DNA of 64,000 nucleotides, from the NCBI GenBank assembly GCA_905221605.1, contig CAJNDS010002035.1, positions 1-64,000 on the forward strand, given 5' to 3'. This stretch comes from Symbiodinium natans (taxonomy: Eukaryota > Sar > Dinophyceae > Suessiales > Symbiodiniaceae). The notes below the pieces were generated by a model. That model worked only from the letters and a program-made list of their open reading frames with translations. It did no database searches and had not been told where the DNA came from. Positions 10,018-24,000 of this stretch are shown here, piece after piece. The position numbers and the translations under genes were made by a program. The first letter of the stretch is position 1, and every line of letters starts with the position of its first letter.

Positions 10018-13000
10018 TCATCCCTTCGACAAAAGGGCAAGAGGGAAAGGGGCCTCCTGCGGCTCGTCGCCCTTGGCTTGCTCCGGCTCCTCTACAGATG
10101 AACGTGCAGCAAAGCTTTGCTGGAGCTCTAGAGAGCTGCTTCTAAGTTCAGGTTTGATATGGGCATCTTTTGGCATATGTAGGCTCGGAAGGACGAAGCG
10201 ATGTGGGGGGGGGTGCCTCCTCCTTGCTCTCGTCCTCGGCGCCGTCCTCCTCCATGTTGGCCTCGGCGTGGACGTCCTCGCCGTTTTGACCCTTCTCGGC
10301 TTTGTCGCCTTTGTCGCCCTTCTCCTGCAATTTCAGCGTGTTGCGCTTCTTGTGGCTCTTCCGAAGCTCGCGAAAAGCAACGCGCACCACTGGTTTGACC
10401 CTGGGCAGAACACAAGACACAGCCGCGCCCCCCCCCCCCCCCAACAATACAAAACAGAATCCCGAGAACGTCACGCCTTCCTGGCCCTCTTCTCCTTGGG
10501 CTCCCTGATCTCCTCATCTCAAATCTCTTACATCTCAAACTTTCACGGTATCAAAGGGAATCCTTGCTCAGGCTTCTGCTGTGGCATTTGCCTGCTGCTT
10601 AGGGTTTAGGGCTTAAGGCTTAGGGTTTAGGCCCTAAACTTTAGGGTTTAGGGTTTGGGGTTTAGCGATTCCCCTTGCTCCTTGGGCTCTTTCAAGATGT
10701 CGTCACAGAGCTTGGCAAGCTCCTTGCAAGATGGGACTTGACAGCAAAAACCGAAGCCAGTTACAGAGCGTTGATTTACAGCGGCCGCGAAAAATATGCC
10801 TCTTTGTTGTTTCTTGTTTGTACGTGATATTGTTGCTCATTCATCGGCTTTCGGTACAAAGTCCTGTACCTGCGAGCATACGGAATTTACGTCCAGCAAA
10901 ACTAACCTTGGATTTCCTCACCTTGCCAAGAGGGATTCCGACATGTTTATGAGTTGCAAAAAGCTCGCGTTTCCCAGCGGAAAACGCAGACTTCTTGTCT
11001 GGACACACAAGCGCTCGGAAATCGGGATTGCCATCATGTTCCCAAGAGGGAACCCTCATGGTCTGTCGCGTGTTGGGAATTTCAGGGTTACCTTGTATTT
11101 CCGACAATAAAGCCCAATATTTTTACTCTAGGCAGAAAAGAAGCCCGTGTTTCCGGAGGCTTCTTTCAGAGGTTCCCTTCGGGTTTTGATTCAGAATGGT
11201 TTGGTCATGAGTTATCTCACAACAAGGTGGAAGATACGGATGTCCTATGAACAAGTCCAACAAGCATGGAATTTCTACATGATTCCAAGCACCGTTTGCT
11301 GTTCAGAAGCATACTGGAGGTCCGCAGCGGCTGAGGCAGTCGTAGGTGCAAAATGCAACTCATTTCATCTGGGTGATTTTCCCCTTCTTCGGCTACAAGG
11401 GAATCAGAAGTTGTAAACCACATCTGAAGCCAACCCTTTAAAACACCATGTAAAACTGTCTTATGTGGGAAATCATTGCCCAACCAATGTAAACCACATC
11501 GATCCAATACTTGCCACTATCCTCTCACACTCGAAAAGAAACATTGCCCGCGATCGTGCTTCCTTCTCAAAGGTCGGGGCGCTGCTCTCTTCGTTGTTGA
11601 ACCCTAAACCCTAAACCCTAAACCTGAAAAGCACAGCTTGCCTCGGCCTTGGCTGTGGGCGCCAGGGGTGCCCACGGGTCCCATGGCGACCCCTCTTTCT
11701 CCGCATCCGAGTCGAGTGGTGTCGCCCCCCAGCATGGGAAGAAGTACTTAGAGAGATTGAAGCTATCTCCCTGCCACGCTTGGCGCACGTATGGAAGACT
11801 GAAGTACGTGACCCTTGCTTCTTACATCAATCAGTACGATAATCTTGCTATGGTCATTAGTTCAGGTGTGATTCCCCTAAACCCGAAACCCTAAACCCTA
11901 AACCCTAAACCCTAAACGCTAACGGTCACTGCTGGAACATGTACGGTGATTCCGGAGATTGTGCTGGTGAGTCCTGTTGTGGCTACTGAGTAGCGGCTAC
12001 TGCTGCGCTTCCGGCAAGAACTTAAGGAAACGTCATTTTATATGTTTTCCAACAAGCACACCCTTCTTCTCTGCAAGCTTGCCACAAAAGCAGGCTTTCC
12101 TTTCCAATCCCAGACGAACAAGGAACCCACACTACAAAGCAAACGAACACAAATCACAATCGCACAACACAGAAAAAAGACCTCCGTTTGGATTGCCCGA
12201 GCCGTATCTCTTTCAAAGCTGCTTGGTGCTGCCTTGGGGGGGGGGGTAGAGTCCCCTCCCCACACATCCAAAAGCCAACAAAGCCAATGAAACCAAGACA
12301 CACGAAAGAAGAAAGCAACGAGGAGACGAAACAATCAGAAGCCAGACCGCGCAAATCAAACCAGAAAGCTAAGCTTAGAACTAAAAATTGAGCAGGGAGC
12401 AAATTGGACATCTCAGAAAAGACAGCAAGAAGCCGAAGGGCGAGCAGCCAACACAAGCCGTAACTGTTGAAGCCAGGGAGCGCTCCGCCCCCCCAAAAAC
12501 AAACACGAAAATCCATCGGACTTCCAAAGATAAAAAAAGATCGTTTGTTCCAAGGTGGTGCTGCCTGGTCTCCATGTACACGTGCACGGTCCTGATTCCT
12601 CTTGTCCATCTCTCCAGTGGTCAGCACGGGCTTCTGGTGCTTCGGGAGGCCATCCTGCGGTCTAGTGCCTTGAGGTTTTCTTAGGGCTTAGGGCTTCGGG
12701 CTTAGGGCTTAGGGCTGAGGGTCACCATGATAATGGACCCCCAAAACACCCAACAGAGCCTGCTGCGTCTTCTTCTCCTGAAGCCAGGTCTCCAGCCTCG
12801 AACGCCCCCCCGCCGCATCTCTAGAGAGGTGTTGGGGGGTTTAGGGTTTAGGGTTGAGGGTGTTTAGGGTTTTCAGGGCTCAGGGTTCATGGTTCAGGGT
12901 TCAGGGTTTGGTAGGGTTTCGACCTGGATCACACTCCCCACAAGGGAATTTGAAAGCTCGAAACTCTCTTCGCAGATGGCTTGCTGTCACCCTTGCTGCA

Positions 13001-15099
13001 ACCGTTTAGGGTTCAGGGCTTATACACCCTAAACCTTAAGGGTTTAGGGCTTCGGGTTGAAGAGTCTTCGAGGTCTCTGGGCGCTCCCACTCCGTGCAAG
13101 CTGAGAGGATCTTCTCCAGCTTGGCGGCTGCAATGTGACCGTACCTGTGGAAAGATAGGGGCACCCTCGTTTCTTTGATGTGGTTTTGCCTCTTGTCGTT
13201 TCTTTCGTTTCTGTTTCATTTTTTTTGGGGGGGTGGGGATCCCAGGGAAGCTTTGAGGGGGATTCCATTGTACTCGGGGCACAAACACATTTGCTGGAAC
13301 CCTAAACACGAAACCCCAAGCTCTAAGCCGTAAACCCTGAACGGGTGACAGGCAGACGGGTCTGGGCGGAGAGCACTTCTCGCCGGGGTTCTGGGCCACC
13401 TTGCGGTAGTTCCTGGCATGAGCCCTTCCAAGGGCTTAGGGCTTAGGGCTTGGGGCTTAGGGCTTAGGGCTTAGGGCTTAGGGCTTAGGGCTTAGGGCTT
13501 GGTGCTTTGGGTTTAGGGTTTAGGTAGGGTTCAAGGATGTTTAGGGCGTGGCATCTACGCCCCAGACCCTACACCCGACACAAGAAGACCGACTGCAGCT
13601 TCATTCCTGAGCACTAAACCCCGAAAACCCCCCGACAAAACATGGGTGGGCGTACATGGGGGTTTCCGACAAATAGGGGTGCCTGGTCCTTATGATAAAG
13701 GAATCCTACGACGTGGGGGACTCTATTTGGGGGTCCCCTGATTTTCGTAAAACCCCCGGAAATTGGCGTTCTGATCTATTCCCGGCTCTGCTCCTGTCTA
13801 GTAAAGCAAGTAAGAAGCAAGCCGTAGCCGCCCGATGGTCCCCAGCAGCGCGGTGACCCACTCCTCGCGCGTGCCGAACTCCTGAAGGGGATGAGTCAAG
13901 TGGTTGAAACCGACACCGAAACTTACAAGAATTAACCTCACAAAGGCAGCGTTCGGGTAGTTTGCGAAAGGGGGGTCCATATTTTCCGGGTGCAGTACTA
14001 TATAGGGTTCCCCAGAATAGACCCTAATTGAGAGAAGTGCCCAATAAACACAACACAAGCAACAATCACCCGCAACCGTATTCACATGATGCCGTATTCC
14101 ATCCGCAGTCATACGACTACGATTGCACCCTGCAAGCATCAAGGTCAGCGAGTTGTTGCGGCTCTAGCCTTGGAAGCGACCCAGCTGGAACATGTGACAG
14201 CGCATGGCAAGGTCAGGGCGTCTGAACCACACCGGTAGGATAAAACGTAAAGCCGCCTGCTGGCAGAAATTAAGAGATGTTTGGGGGGGCATGCATGCCT
14301 TTTTCATCAGGGGAGCCGAGGGTGCGCGCCTTGTGCCGGCGCTGGATCGGGTCTCCGACACCTCCGGCGCTCGCAAACTCGAACTAAGTCGTCATTGAGA
14401 GGAACAACCAAGAGGGTTTTGGGTTTAGGGTTTGGGTCTAGGGCTTTAGGGTTTAGGGCTTTAGGCTTTAGGGTTTAGGGTTTAGGGTTTAGGGTTTAGG
14501 GTTTAGGGTTTGAAAGGCCCAAAAGCAGGAGGCCTCTCAGCTCGTCCAGCTTATCGATGTACTGGATCTGTTCAAGGATCGGAGGGCTCAAGGATGCAAG
14601 GGCTCACCAGCAGAAGGGGCCTTGGTCGCGTCGAAGTTGTCATAGAGCCAGTCCTGCAAACACCCCGTGGGGCGGGGGGGGGGTCGTGTTTAAGAAAGAC
14701 ATTGATCCATGGAGGCAAAGTTGCACCCACCCCGTCCCCGTGGCCTCCGCCTTTTGCAGGCTTTCAAGGAAAGGCGCCAGGTCGGATGGCACCACGAAGT
14801 CTGCCCACCTCGCCATCCCAGATCCACTTGGGGGGGGGTGGGGGAGGGGGGCACTTTGCACACCTTTCGGGTCCTCAAAGGAGCTCACGCAAAAACACCG
14901 AGGCGCCAACTCGCCCTGGACCTCAGGGCTTGTGTGTTGTAGGCACAGCGAAGGAGCGCACATCTCACGGCCTTGTTGCGCGTGGTGAAGATGTAGCTCT
15001 CGAGGTCGTTTCTCCTACAGGATTCAGACGAAAGCGAAGTCTCGAGTCCTGGGCAGCGGGTCTCCTCTCGTCCGTTTCAATGATCTCGCGCATGTCCGC
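10018..15099 (-). CDS. HSP110: HSP110 C-terminal helical domain and tail exons
   Basis: Exons in order: 15065-15099, 14972-15014, 14905-14921 (17 bp), 14745-14808, 14621-14653, 14534-14567, 13823-13881, 13377-13412, 13085-13144, 12760-12796, 12592-12654, 10681-10722, 10477-10494 (18 bp), 10217-10324, 10018-10089. They read as ADMREIIETDERRNDLESY, WADFVVPSDLAPFLESLQKA, DWLYDNFDATK, IQYIDKLDELR, NYRKVAQNPGEKYGHI, LETWLQEKKTQQDGLPKHQK, then an acidic tail. All but the 14534/13881 join are in phase; there an exon is missing (a candidate is near 14,190-14,235). The last exon meets a TGA at 10018-10020, but a GC donor earlier in it could lead to a further exon. Confidence 0.8.
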
Positions 15100-18000
15100 C
15101 TGTGACAACACTGATGACATCACATGGCGCCTGAACTGCATCAGACGTGCTGCTCAGAGTCTCAGAGCATGCCCGTGAAAGGCGCTGCCACATGGAGGAA
15201 CATGCTGCAAGGCCCACCTGCATTGCCGTCTCCTCATCCTGACCTTAACTTCTCCAACGCAGGGCCAACGAATGAAATTCTCTCATGCTTGCACTTGTAG
15301 TGACAGTCGAAGGCGATTGCGGATTGCCATACGATGATCTTGGGATCAATATTTTGCTCAACGTGCAGGTCTATCAAAGCAGAAGCTCAAGAAAGTTAGT
15401 TGGGCGGCTTGGCCGTCCAAGTCCGCTGACAGAGCATGTCTTTCAAAATCACATACTCGCCCCACAACAGCACACCAAATTCGACATGACAAATGTTGCC
15501 TCGGCTTCCGGTCGAGAGGCGTGTGTGGAACAAGCAGACCACGACCTGGCCCCTTCCCAACCCTTTCACCCGCAAAATCTCCACCGCCCCCCCCTCCTCT
15601 GTCACCTGAGCTGCTTGAAGGAGACTCAATCCGATGTGTCCGGTGCTTCCAGGCTTTGGGCCTTGTCCGAACACCCGGGACCCCCCTGCGCCCGTCCATC
15701 CGGGACTGGAACTGCACCGAAGTCTGCGCTCCAGGAACTGCACCCCGCATGTGGCCGGCGCGGCTGCCGAGGCAGCGCGCGCAAGCGTTTACAGTTAAGT
15801 AAATATGAGCCTGTGTAAATTGGTTCTTTTCAATGACATGCTGGATTCTCCAAGCCTCCATCTGCCACGCAAGCGCATGCACAAAACACGATGCAGTCTG
15901 TCGGTTGACTCCGTAGGCACTGCAAGAATTCTGTGCCAATCCACCCTTCCAACTGCACGGCTTCACCCAGTTGACACCTGAAGCAAAGCCCAAGGAGGCC
16001 GGCGTTTCTGCATCATCTCATCAGACAGGCCTGGTAGGGTTCGGGATGGCCCTGATGCCAACGCGAGTGTGAGACTGCGGATACTGTGGGAACACTGCGG
16101 GGACTGCAGCCACGGGTCCAGGTCATGAGGTGCTACACACACACACACACACTCGGGAGCTAAGAACTCCAGTGAAACCCCAAAACAAGGGAACCTCAGG
16201 CACCCCAGACATGCAGCCCTCGCAACATCCCTACAGCGGCCAGACACACCCTCACGCAAGCCCCGCCTGGTTTTCCGGACACGGAGATTTGCAGGTCTGT
16301 CCCTTAGACTTCGAACTCTGAAGAGGTGAGTCAAGCTGAGAGTGCTTTCAACGATGCGGATCAACAAGAACCAGGTCTGAACAGGTCTGGTCGTGGCATG
16401 CACAGCGGCTGCCCGCAACGATTCTAAGAACAAAATCCCATGTTCTCGCCCCCTCTCACACCACAACCGACAAGAACCTACTCAGCGCCTCCATCTTGGG
16501 TGGAAAGCTCTGCGGATCTCACTCTGGGGTTGTCGGCGTCTGAGGCGCTTCCTCTTCTTCACCACGCTTACCCACTCGTAGCGCGGCTCCTGGCAAGGGT
16601 TTCGAGCCTGGCACCCTAAACCCTCTTAAGTCTTCAGGGCTTAGGGTTTCACATCAAGCCTAAACCCTAAAAACCCCCAAACCCTAAACCCCAAACCCTC
16701 AGCCCAAACAATAAACTCACTTGGCTTGGGAGGCTCAGGAGTTCGGGGAGCCAGTTGGAAGTGCTAGGAGGTGTCATATGAGGGGGTAGGCCGGGCTCAT
16801 GTATCTGGGGGAGGGGGTTAAGCAGGATTCAGCAACTTTGACTCTGTTTCCAGGCGCCGAATTTCTGGAAAGGTCTCTTCGCTTTGGACCTTCTGCTCCG
16901 CGGCGCTTCAGGCACTGCGGGTGGGCGGGCCTTCTTCTCAGGCTCCGCAGGCTTGTCCTCGCACGCGCGCGAGACGTACACTAGGGCGCCACTTTGGGCT
17001 TAAAAGCTCATCTGAGGCACTTCCATGTAATCCAAACCTAAATTTTTTGAGCTCTAACGTGCAAAGAGCAAACCCCTACCGAGCCTCCTTGGCATCCACC
17101 TGAGCAAAGCGGGCACTTTCTCCGCAGAAACTCCGAGGGCTTGGAACTCCAAACCCCCTCAAAACCGCGCTTGCGGTTCAAAGAGATCCCCCCCCAAGAG
17201 GCTCCCAACTTTAAACCCCCTGAAACCCTATGAGACCCGCAACTCGCTCCCTTTGCCTCCATGGGAGTTTCCTCCTCCTGCGGGGTTTCGGACTTCAGGC
17301 TCAATTCAAGGGCTTTGGTTGAGGTTGCAACAAACTGCGTGTGGGGCTTCGTGAATACATGAATGCAAACCAGAAGGGGCTCTCACAAACAGCGATTGCT
17401 GGAAGAATTCTCAAGGGGAGCTCCAACATATAATCGATGCTCAGCCTTTTGCCTTCCCAGACACTTGGGCTCCTCGGCTTTCTTCTCCTCATCCTTGGGC
17501 TTGTCCTGGTCCTCAAAATTGCCCACCGCCCACGTCCCCCCCCCCATCTCCCCAACACGTAGCGCAAGAGGATGCCAGGGGGAGGCTACAGATTGAGGAG
17601 CCTTCCGAAGCCCGGTATGAGCTTTCACTGCCGGGCCGCTACAAGTGCAACGTCTACTGTGCTCAAAGCCCCACACTTTTTTGGGTTGTATGTATATACA
17701 CACACATTTTTTGTTCAACCCTATAAACCCTAGAAATACATATACATACATATACATACATATATATATATATACACATATATACATATATGTGTATACA
17801 TATATGTATATATACACCCTATGACCAAATGCGTGGCCGAGCCTCTTCCTTGGGCGCATCTCCATTCGTCGGCTCTGCCTTCGGCTCCTTCCAGCGGCGC
17901 GCGCGCCACGCATTAGGGGTTTAGGGTTTGCAGGGTTTATAGGGTTTATAGGGTTACTAGGGTTATTAGGGTTATTAGGGTTTATAGAGTTTATAGGGTT

Positions 18001-21000
18001 AATAGGGTTAATAGGGTTAATCGGGTTATTAGGGTTATTAGGGTTATTAGGGTTTATGAGGTTTATATGTAGGGTTTATAGGGATGCAATACATTTGCTT
18101 ATAGGGTTTGTAGTGTTTGCAGGGCTTATAGGGTGTATAGGGTTTATAGGGTTCAGGGTTCAGGTGGAAAGATTGGGGTTTGGGGGCTCGGGGGTTTCTG
18201 GGGGTTTGGGCGACCGACACGAGGGACAAAGCTTGACAGCGCCACACACAATGAAACCCCCTACAAAAACAAGCCCCCCTAAGCACAAGACTAGGACACC
18301 CCCCCCCCCAAAGAGCAGGGGGGGGAGAGGATGAGAGGAAAGGAGGAGGAGGAGGAGGAGGAGGCGAGGAGGCGCAAAATTGCAGAGGGCTGCGGGCCTC
18401 GGCCTTGGCCTCCTCTTTGGGCTCCTCAGCCATGGGCTCCTCGGCCTTCGGCTTTTGGGGCTCCTCAGCCTTCGGCTCCATGGCCTCCTCCTCCTCCTGA
18501 GGGCTGAACGGAGGGCTGAAAGGAGGCCTCTGAGGCTTCCGCCCCTGCTATCCCCATGGGCCTCTGGGAGCTCGCGCCACTCCTGACACGAGCTGGAAAA
18601 AGAGGGAAAACCCTAAACCCTGAACCCTAAGCCTTTAAAAGACGGGGGAAAACATTGATGTGCTTCTCTCAGCTTCATGGGCATCGCAGGGCCTTGACAG
18701 TCTCTTCGTACTCTTCTTCTTCGACTATCTGGGCAGCGTCGATGAGGAAGGTGCCGTGCATGCCTCGGGAAGACGCAAGTCACTTCCCGAGGAAGATATT
18801 TGCCATGATTCGTTTGCGGTTATGAATATGATTGGCTGTGACCGGAGAGTCTTGTCGCACCACCACTTGGTATGCGTGGCCACAGATTAGTTCAGTTCTG
18901 AGCTGGACACTGAGCTTTGCCTTCACTTTGACCTGTCGCACGTGTCTATTTCGCGAAAACCATGTGCAACCTGATTTAGAATGTCGAATTTTGCAACTTG
19001 GGAAGGACACCAAATGAATGCATTGCCAACCATGCGATGCCAGCCCTTGAAAAACCTCTCCCAGCACTTGGCAGATACCAACCCTCTTTTGTAAAGGGCC
19101 CCTCCGACCTCCGTTAAGCCACAGGAATTTGAAAGACCTCACAGACCCAAGGCTCGGAGCGCTGTTTTCCCGGCTGCCTTGCCTTCTTGGCCTCCGTCTG
19201 TGCTGGCACGTCCACCTGTTTGAAGAAAAAAGGGAAGAGGCAGCTCTGGCGCGGCGCACAAGGCCTCGGACATCCCACGACTAGCTTCTCAGAACAATTC
19301 CAAGAACAGCTCAGAAAGGCAGGGGGAGCACCTACTCTCTCTCCTTGAGAAACCCCCCTCCAAAAAAAGAGCGGAAAGGGCAGAAAGGTCGGAATCGGCC
19401 TGGTAGGTGCCCAGGCCACGCTCCGTGCCGGGAGGCAGTGGGGCCTCCGGCAGGAACTCCGCCTGCCCGACGTCTGCCGAAAAAAGGCTCAAAACTTGGG
19501 ATGTTCCCCCCCATACTAGCAGTCCTTAGTAGGGATTGTAACAGGGGGGCTATATACAGAACTGTTGGTACATGGGGGAACAAACATCCCAAGCGAGACT
19601 TCTCTCAAGTCTATGGCGAAAAGAAGTGTCGAGAGACCGCTGAAGCGTTTGGCGCTGAAGATGTGTGCTTGGCAAAAGCACGCCTGGAGCTTGAAGGGCC
19701 CAGTCCTCCAGGAACAGATCTTGCAAGGTCTTTTTCGGGGGGGGAGCCAAACAAAACTCCGAAGACTACAAGGCATCCTTTGCAGGCCTTGACAGGTTGA
19801 AGGCGTCTCAGCTTCTAAGCCGAAGATTCTAAAAAAAGGGGGGGAGCACTACCCAGCGGGGGCTGAGGATGGCTTCAGGCGTCCCTCGGGTGTCCTGTAG
19901 AAGCTGAGCATCTTCACCTCCAGCACCGGTGACGAAACATGCGGGGGATCCGTCCATCCCGAACCCTGAACCCTGAACCCTAAACCCTAAACCCCAAACC
20001 CTAAACCCTACTTCCTAGCTTCCTAGCTGCAGTGCGCCTTGCAACCGAAGTCGTCACACCAACTTGCTTCAGCCGTCAGTCGCGTGACCCTCTAACAAGT
20101 TAGGTCATCACCCATCCTTCTCGAGGCCCGAACCATGTCCATTGCTGAGCCAGCAGGAAAGAGGGGCATCATCCTGCAAGGCGGCTCTACATGACAGGCT
20201 ACGGTCTCTCCTGAGTCTCCATGATGCAAGAAGTCTTCCTGTATGCCTTATCGTTCTCGAACTTCTCGAAGACCCAAGCAAAAGAGTGTCATGTTTCGAA
20301 CAATCCGGCGCCCCCCCCCCCCCCAGTTTCGACCCTGGGCCTTCCGAGCTCCGCCGTGGCGCCGTCCGTCCTGGGAACAACAACGTACTACTTTCTGTGC
20401 CTTTGAGACAACATGTTCACAACATGTCTTGCATTTCATTACTGCACTTCTGTGCCCCCAGGCCATCGAAGCCCGACGCCGAAGGGCGAGACGTCCTGGC
20501 GCGCTCCGACTGCGCTGGGCTGCAGAAGACACACGGAAGATCACGGGAGCGCACGCCTTGACCTCGAAGTCCCGGACCTTCGAAGGCGCAACAAGGCGCC
20601 CCAAAAGGGGAAGCGGAGGAAGCGGAGGATCCCCCAGCCTTGTACAGCGGCGACAACATCGCCGCCTGCCACACTGAGATTACACCGAAAATCCCTCTTC
20701 GATTGATCTACCTGATCTGCAAACATCCTCGATGTTTCGATACACCCTGACACGAAAGACATTGTAATCCAACGTCGCCCCCCCTTCCCTTTCGAGCATT
20801 TTTCGGGGTGTCGGCGTGCCATGGTTCTCCCCAAAACCCACCATCTCCTTCTCTTCCCATTTCTTCTTTCGAGCGCATGAAAAAACTAACAACCCCCAAG
20901 GGGTGCTCTCAACTGCTGGAAGGACCGCCCGAGCCATAGCGCTGGTGTCGTACAAAAGGATTCCCCGCCTTTCCCCAAGAAGCAACAATTCACATTTGTG

Positions 21001-24000
21001 GCCAATTTGCGGCATCCCCAACGCAGAGCGGACAAACTACGAATTGCTTCGGTAAAGGCGACGCGGGTCGCGCATCATTAAGAATATGCCTTAGACTACA
21101 CCTCCTTGAGAAGCCTCTCAAGAAAGCCAAGGCCAAGACACCCCCAAAACCTTTCCCTAAAACCTTTCGAGTACAGGGCACATATAAACATACCCCCAAG
21201 CCGCCTGGAGGGCGCAGCCCCTGGCCACACTCTCCTCCTGCGAGATTCATGTACTTTGCTGTGAGGGGGCACCGTCATGAAGTCCGCTCCTGGTTCATGG
21301 TGGTGGAGAGGTCCTGAAATGTAGGGTTTTTGCTGCGCCCAACAGAGTTGCACAGTCGGCATCACACCCAGCCTTGCCAAAAGCCTGGGAGCACAGGCGC
21401 TTGACCCATGGAACGCGGGACCTTGCTTGCGCGCGGGAGCGAAAGATTGGCTGAACCACTCTGAGGGTAGTTACATGGTCCCTCAGTATGGGCCTTTAAA
21501 AGGGGACCCCTTATGTCCCGCAGTATGGGCCTTTAAAAGGGGACCCCTTATAAACCCCATTATACTTATACCCTTAGAACCACTAGTCACGTGCCAATCA
21601 CCGTCTTAACGTCTTAGGCCGTCTGCCCGCCGCCCACCATCTCGACGCTGTCGATTTGGCTGAGCCTTCGTTCAGAGCTCTTGAGGTCTACACCCTAAAC
21701 CTAAACCCTAAACACCGCAAAGGCGGGGAGGAGTACAAAGGAGCATATCCCGGTTGAGGCCCCGGCTCCAGCTGGGCGGACTCAATCGCACCCTGCAGCA
21801 CCGCCTTCTCACGGAAGATATGGCTCTGTCAGTGGAAAAACATATGGCTCTCCTAGTTGAAAGATGTGGGGGCCAAAATATGGGCAAAACTCGCCCTCTG
21901 CTGCACTCCTTGACTCGGTCCATCATGGGAGAGCACATCTTCTCGAAGTCCTCGCGCGTCATCTGGCCTCGGAGAATCTCACAGTGACTACAAGCCCCGG
22001 CCTCGCGGGGTTTGACTACAACCCCCCAGCCGGTTCTCTTAGTGTCTCCGTTTTGTCGCCTACAGTAAAGCAAGGGGGAGGTGAGCAGAGGTGACGAGTG
22101 AGCTGCGCTATGTTTGCCCTTCGCTCGTGGGCTCCTCAGTTCTTCAGTTCAAGCGGCTGTGGAAATCCTCGTCCTCCATGAGGCACCTCGGCACCGACGC
22201 AGCACAAGAGCTTGAAGGCTTATGTGGTTGCAAGTGGCTTTAGGAGCACATTAATGCCTGCAATGTCTACAAGCATGACTCAACAGAAATTCTAAGCCAA
22301 CTTTTCTCAAGAAGTAAATAGCAGGGCTGTCAAGTCTCCGGCTCAACAGAGAGGTTCGCCTCACTGTTGGCAGAGAGAATCTTCTTCGTCTTGGTGACGG
22401 CCTCGGTAAGGGAAGCCCGACGGTGGCTCGGGGCATTTGAGGCTCTGTCTCTGTTCACCGTGTTTTCAAGACGTACGATGCTTCTTCTCGTGTATTTTCT
22501 GATGCAGGGGTTGAGTCCTCACACCACTCTACCCACTCTGAAGAGAGAGTCTGAGAACGTCCGGAGTCAACTCACGAGTGAAGCGCTGGCCCACATCCTC
22601 CCTAGGATTCCCGTGTTCCTGGGATGCTGGCATCCTCCAGTTTGAAGGACGCCTGAAGAATCACAAGCAGCATATATCTGCAATATCAGACAGGTCATGC
22701 AACGTGCCTAAGCCCTGACTCCCTGAACCCTGAAACCAAAAGGCACCCTTTAAAGCCTGGCCTTCTTGTTGCTCAGCGGATCGCAGCCCACCTGCAAGCG
22801 AGGCACCATGGGAAATTGAAGTGGGGTTATTGCTGACATCCTTTAGACGGACGCCCCCTTTTGCACCTTCACCAGAATTTTCGACTTGCTAAAGGTTGCA
22901 AAAGTTAAAGGCCCCTATATGCACGCACGATGACCATAATGGAAACCCTGGCTCACACCACACCCACACGGGGCACCTTCTTCTTGAATTGGGCTGCGAA
23001 CTCTCGCATGAGGCACTCATCCATGTCACGTCCGCCCACCTGTGTTGAGGGCTTAGCGTTTGGAGTGCTGGGGGGATCCTTGGATTGGGGTTTAGGGTTT
23101 AGGGTTTAGGGCTTAGGGTACCCCAAACCCTAAACCCTAAACCTGGAAGCAGAATGAAAAGGGATGGCATCCTCCCTCCCACTCTCGGCTGGGATGCTGC
23201 GCGCGCTGCCGAAGCCGCGCCTTGTCGGACTTCTCGCTGATGACGCGGAGCTTCCCGCGCACCTCGGGGGCGCAGTTTGGGGCCGGCAGGGCAAGCAACC
23301 AAAAGAAGCCGCACCAAGGACACTTTGGGTTTGTCAGATCACAACGAGTTCATCCCGGGTCTCCCGCAAACTGGACGATGCTCACCGAAAAAATGGAGTG
23401 GCCCATAGAGCAGAACCTCAATGACACGACAGGTCCCTCAGTAAACTGCAAGCAGCAGCGCAACGATGTCCAGTTAGGGCTTAGGGCTGGTAGAAGATGG
23501 GGGTAAGCTTAAATGCTCCAAGAATGCTGCACAGCCCCTACAGGTGGCTGCCACCGGCTGCCCATGAAGGTAAAAAGACTTGAACCCAAAAACCCCAAAA
23601 CCCCAAAAACGCCAACGGAAGGGTGCAGAAATGGTGCTTAAAAGATGTGCCGAATTGTGCACCCAGGGCTTCGGGCGCGACGGTCATGGGCTGCTCCGGG
23701 TCGAAGTCGTTGGATCGGTAGATCCCGTACGCCAAGGCCGTCGCCTCTCTTTTGGGGGGGACGCAAGGCTTCTTGGGGATCTTTAAATTCAGATTCTTTA
23801 GGGATTTCCTTCAGGTGCTTGATCCTCTCCCTCTGGACAGGGCCTTGGGTGGGCCTTTAGAACTTTCGAGGGTTGCGGAGGGAAGCTTCGGCTTGCCAGG
23901 GCTTCAAAGTGGTGACACCCTCACCGAAGGCCCTTCTGAATGGATGCACCCCTGGACAGCTCGCAACCCTAGACCCCAGACCCTCCCCCCCGCGGCCGTA

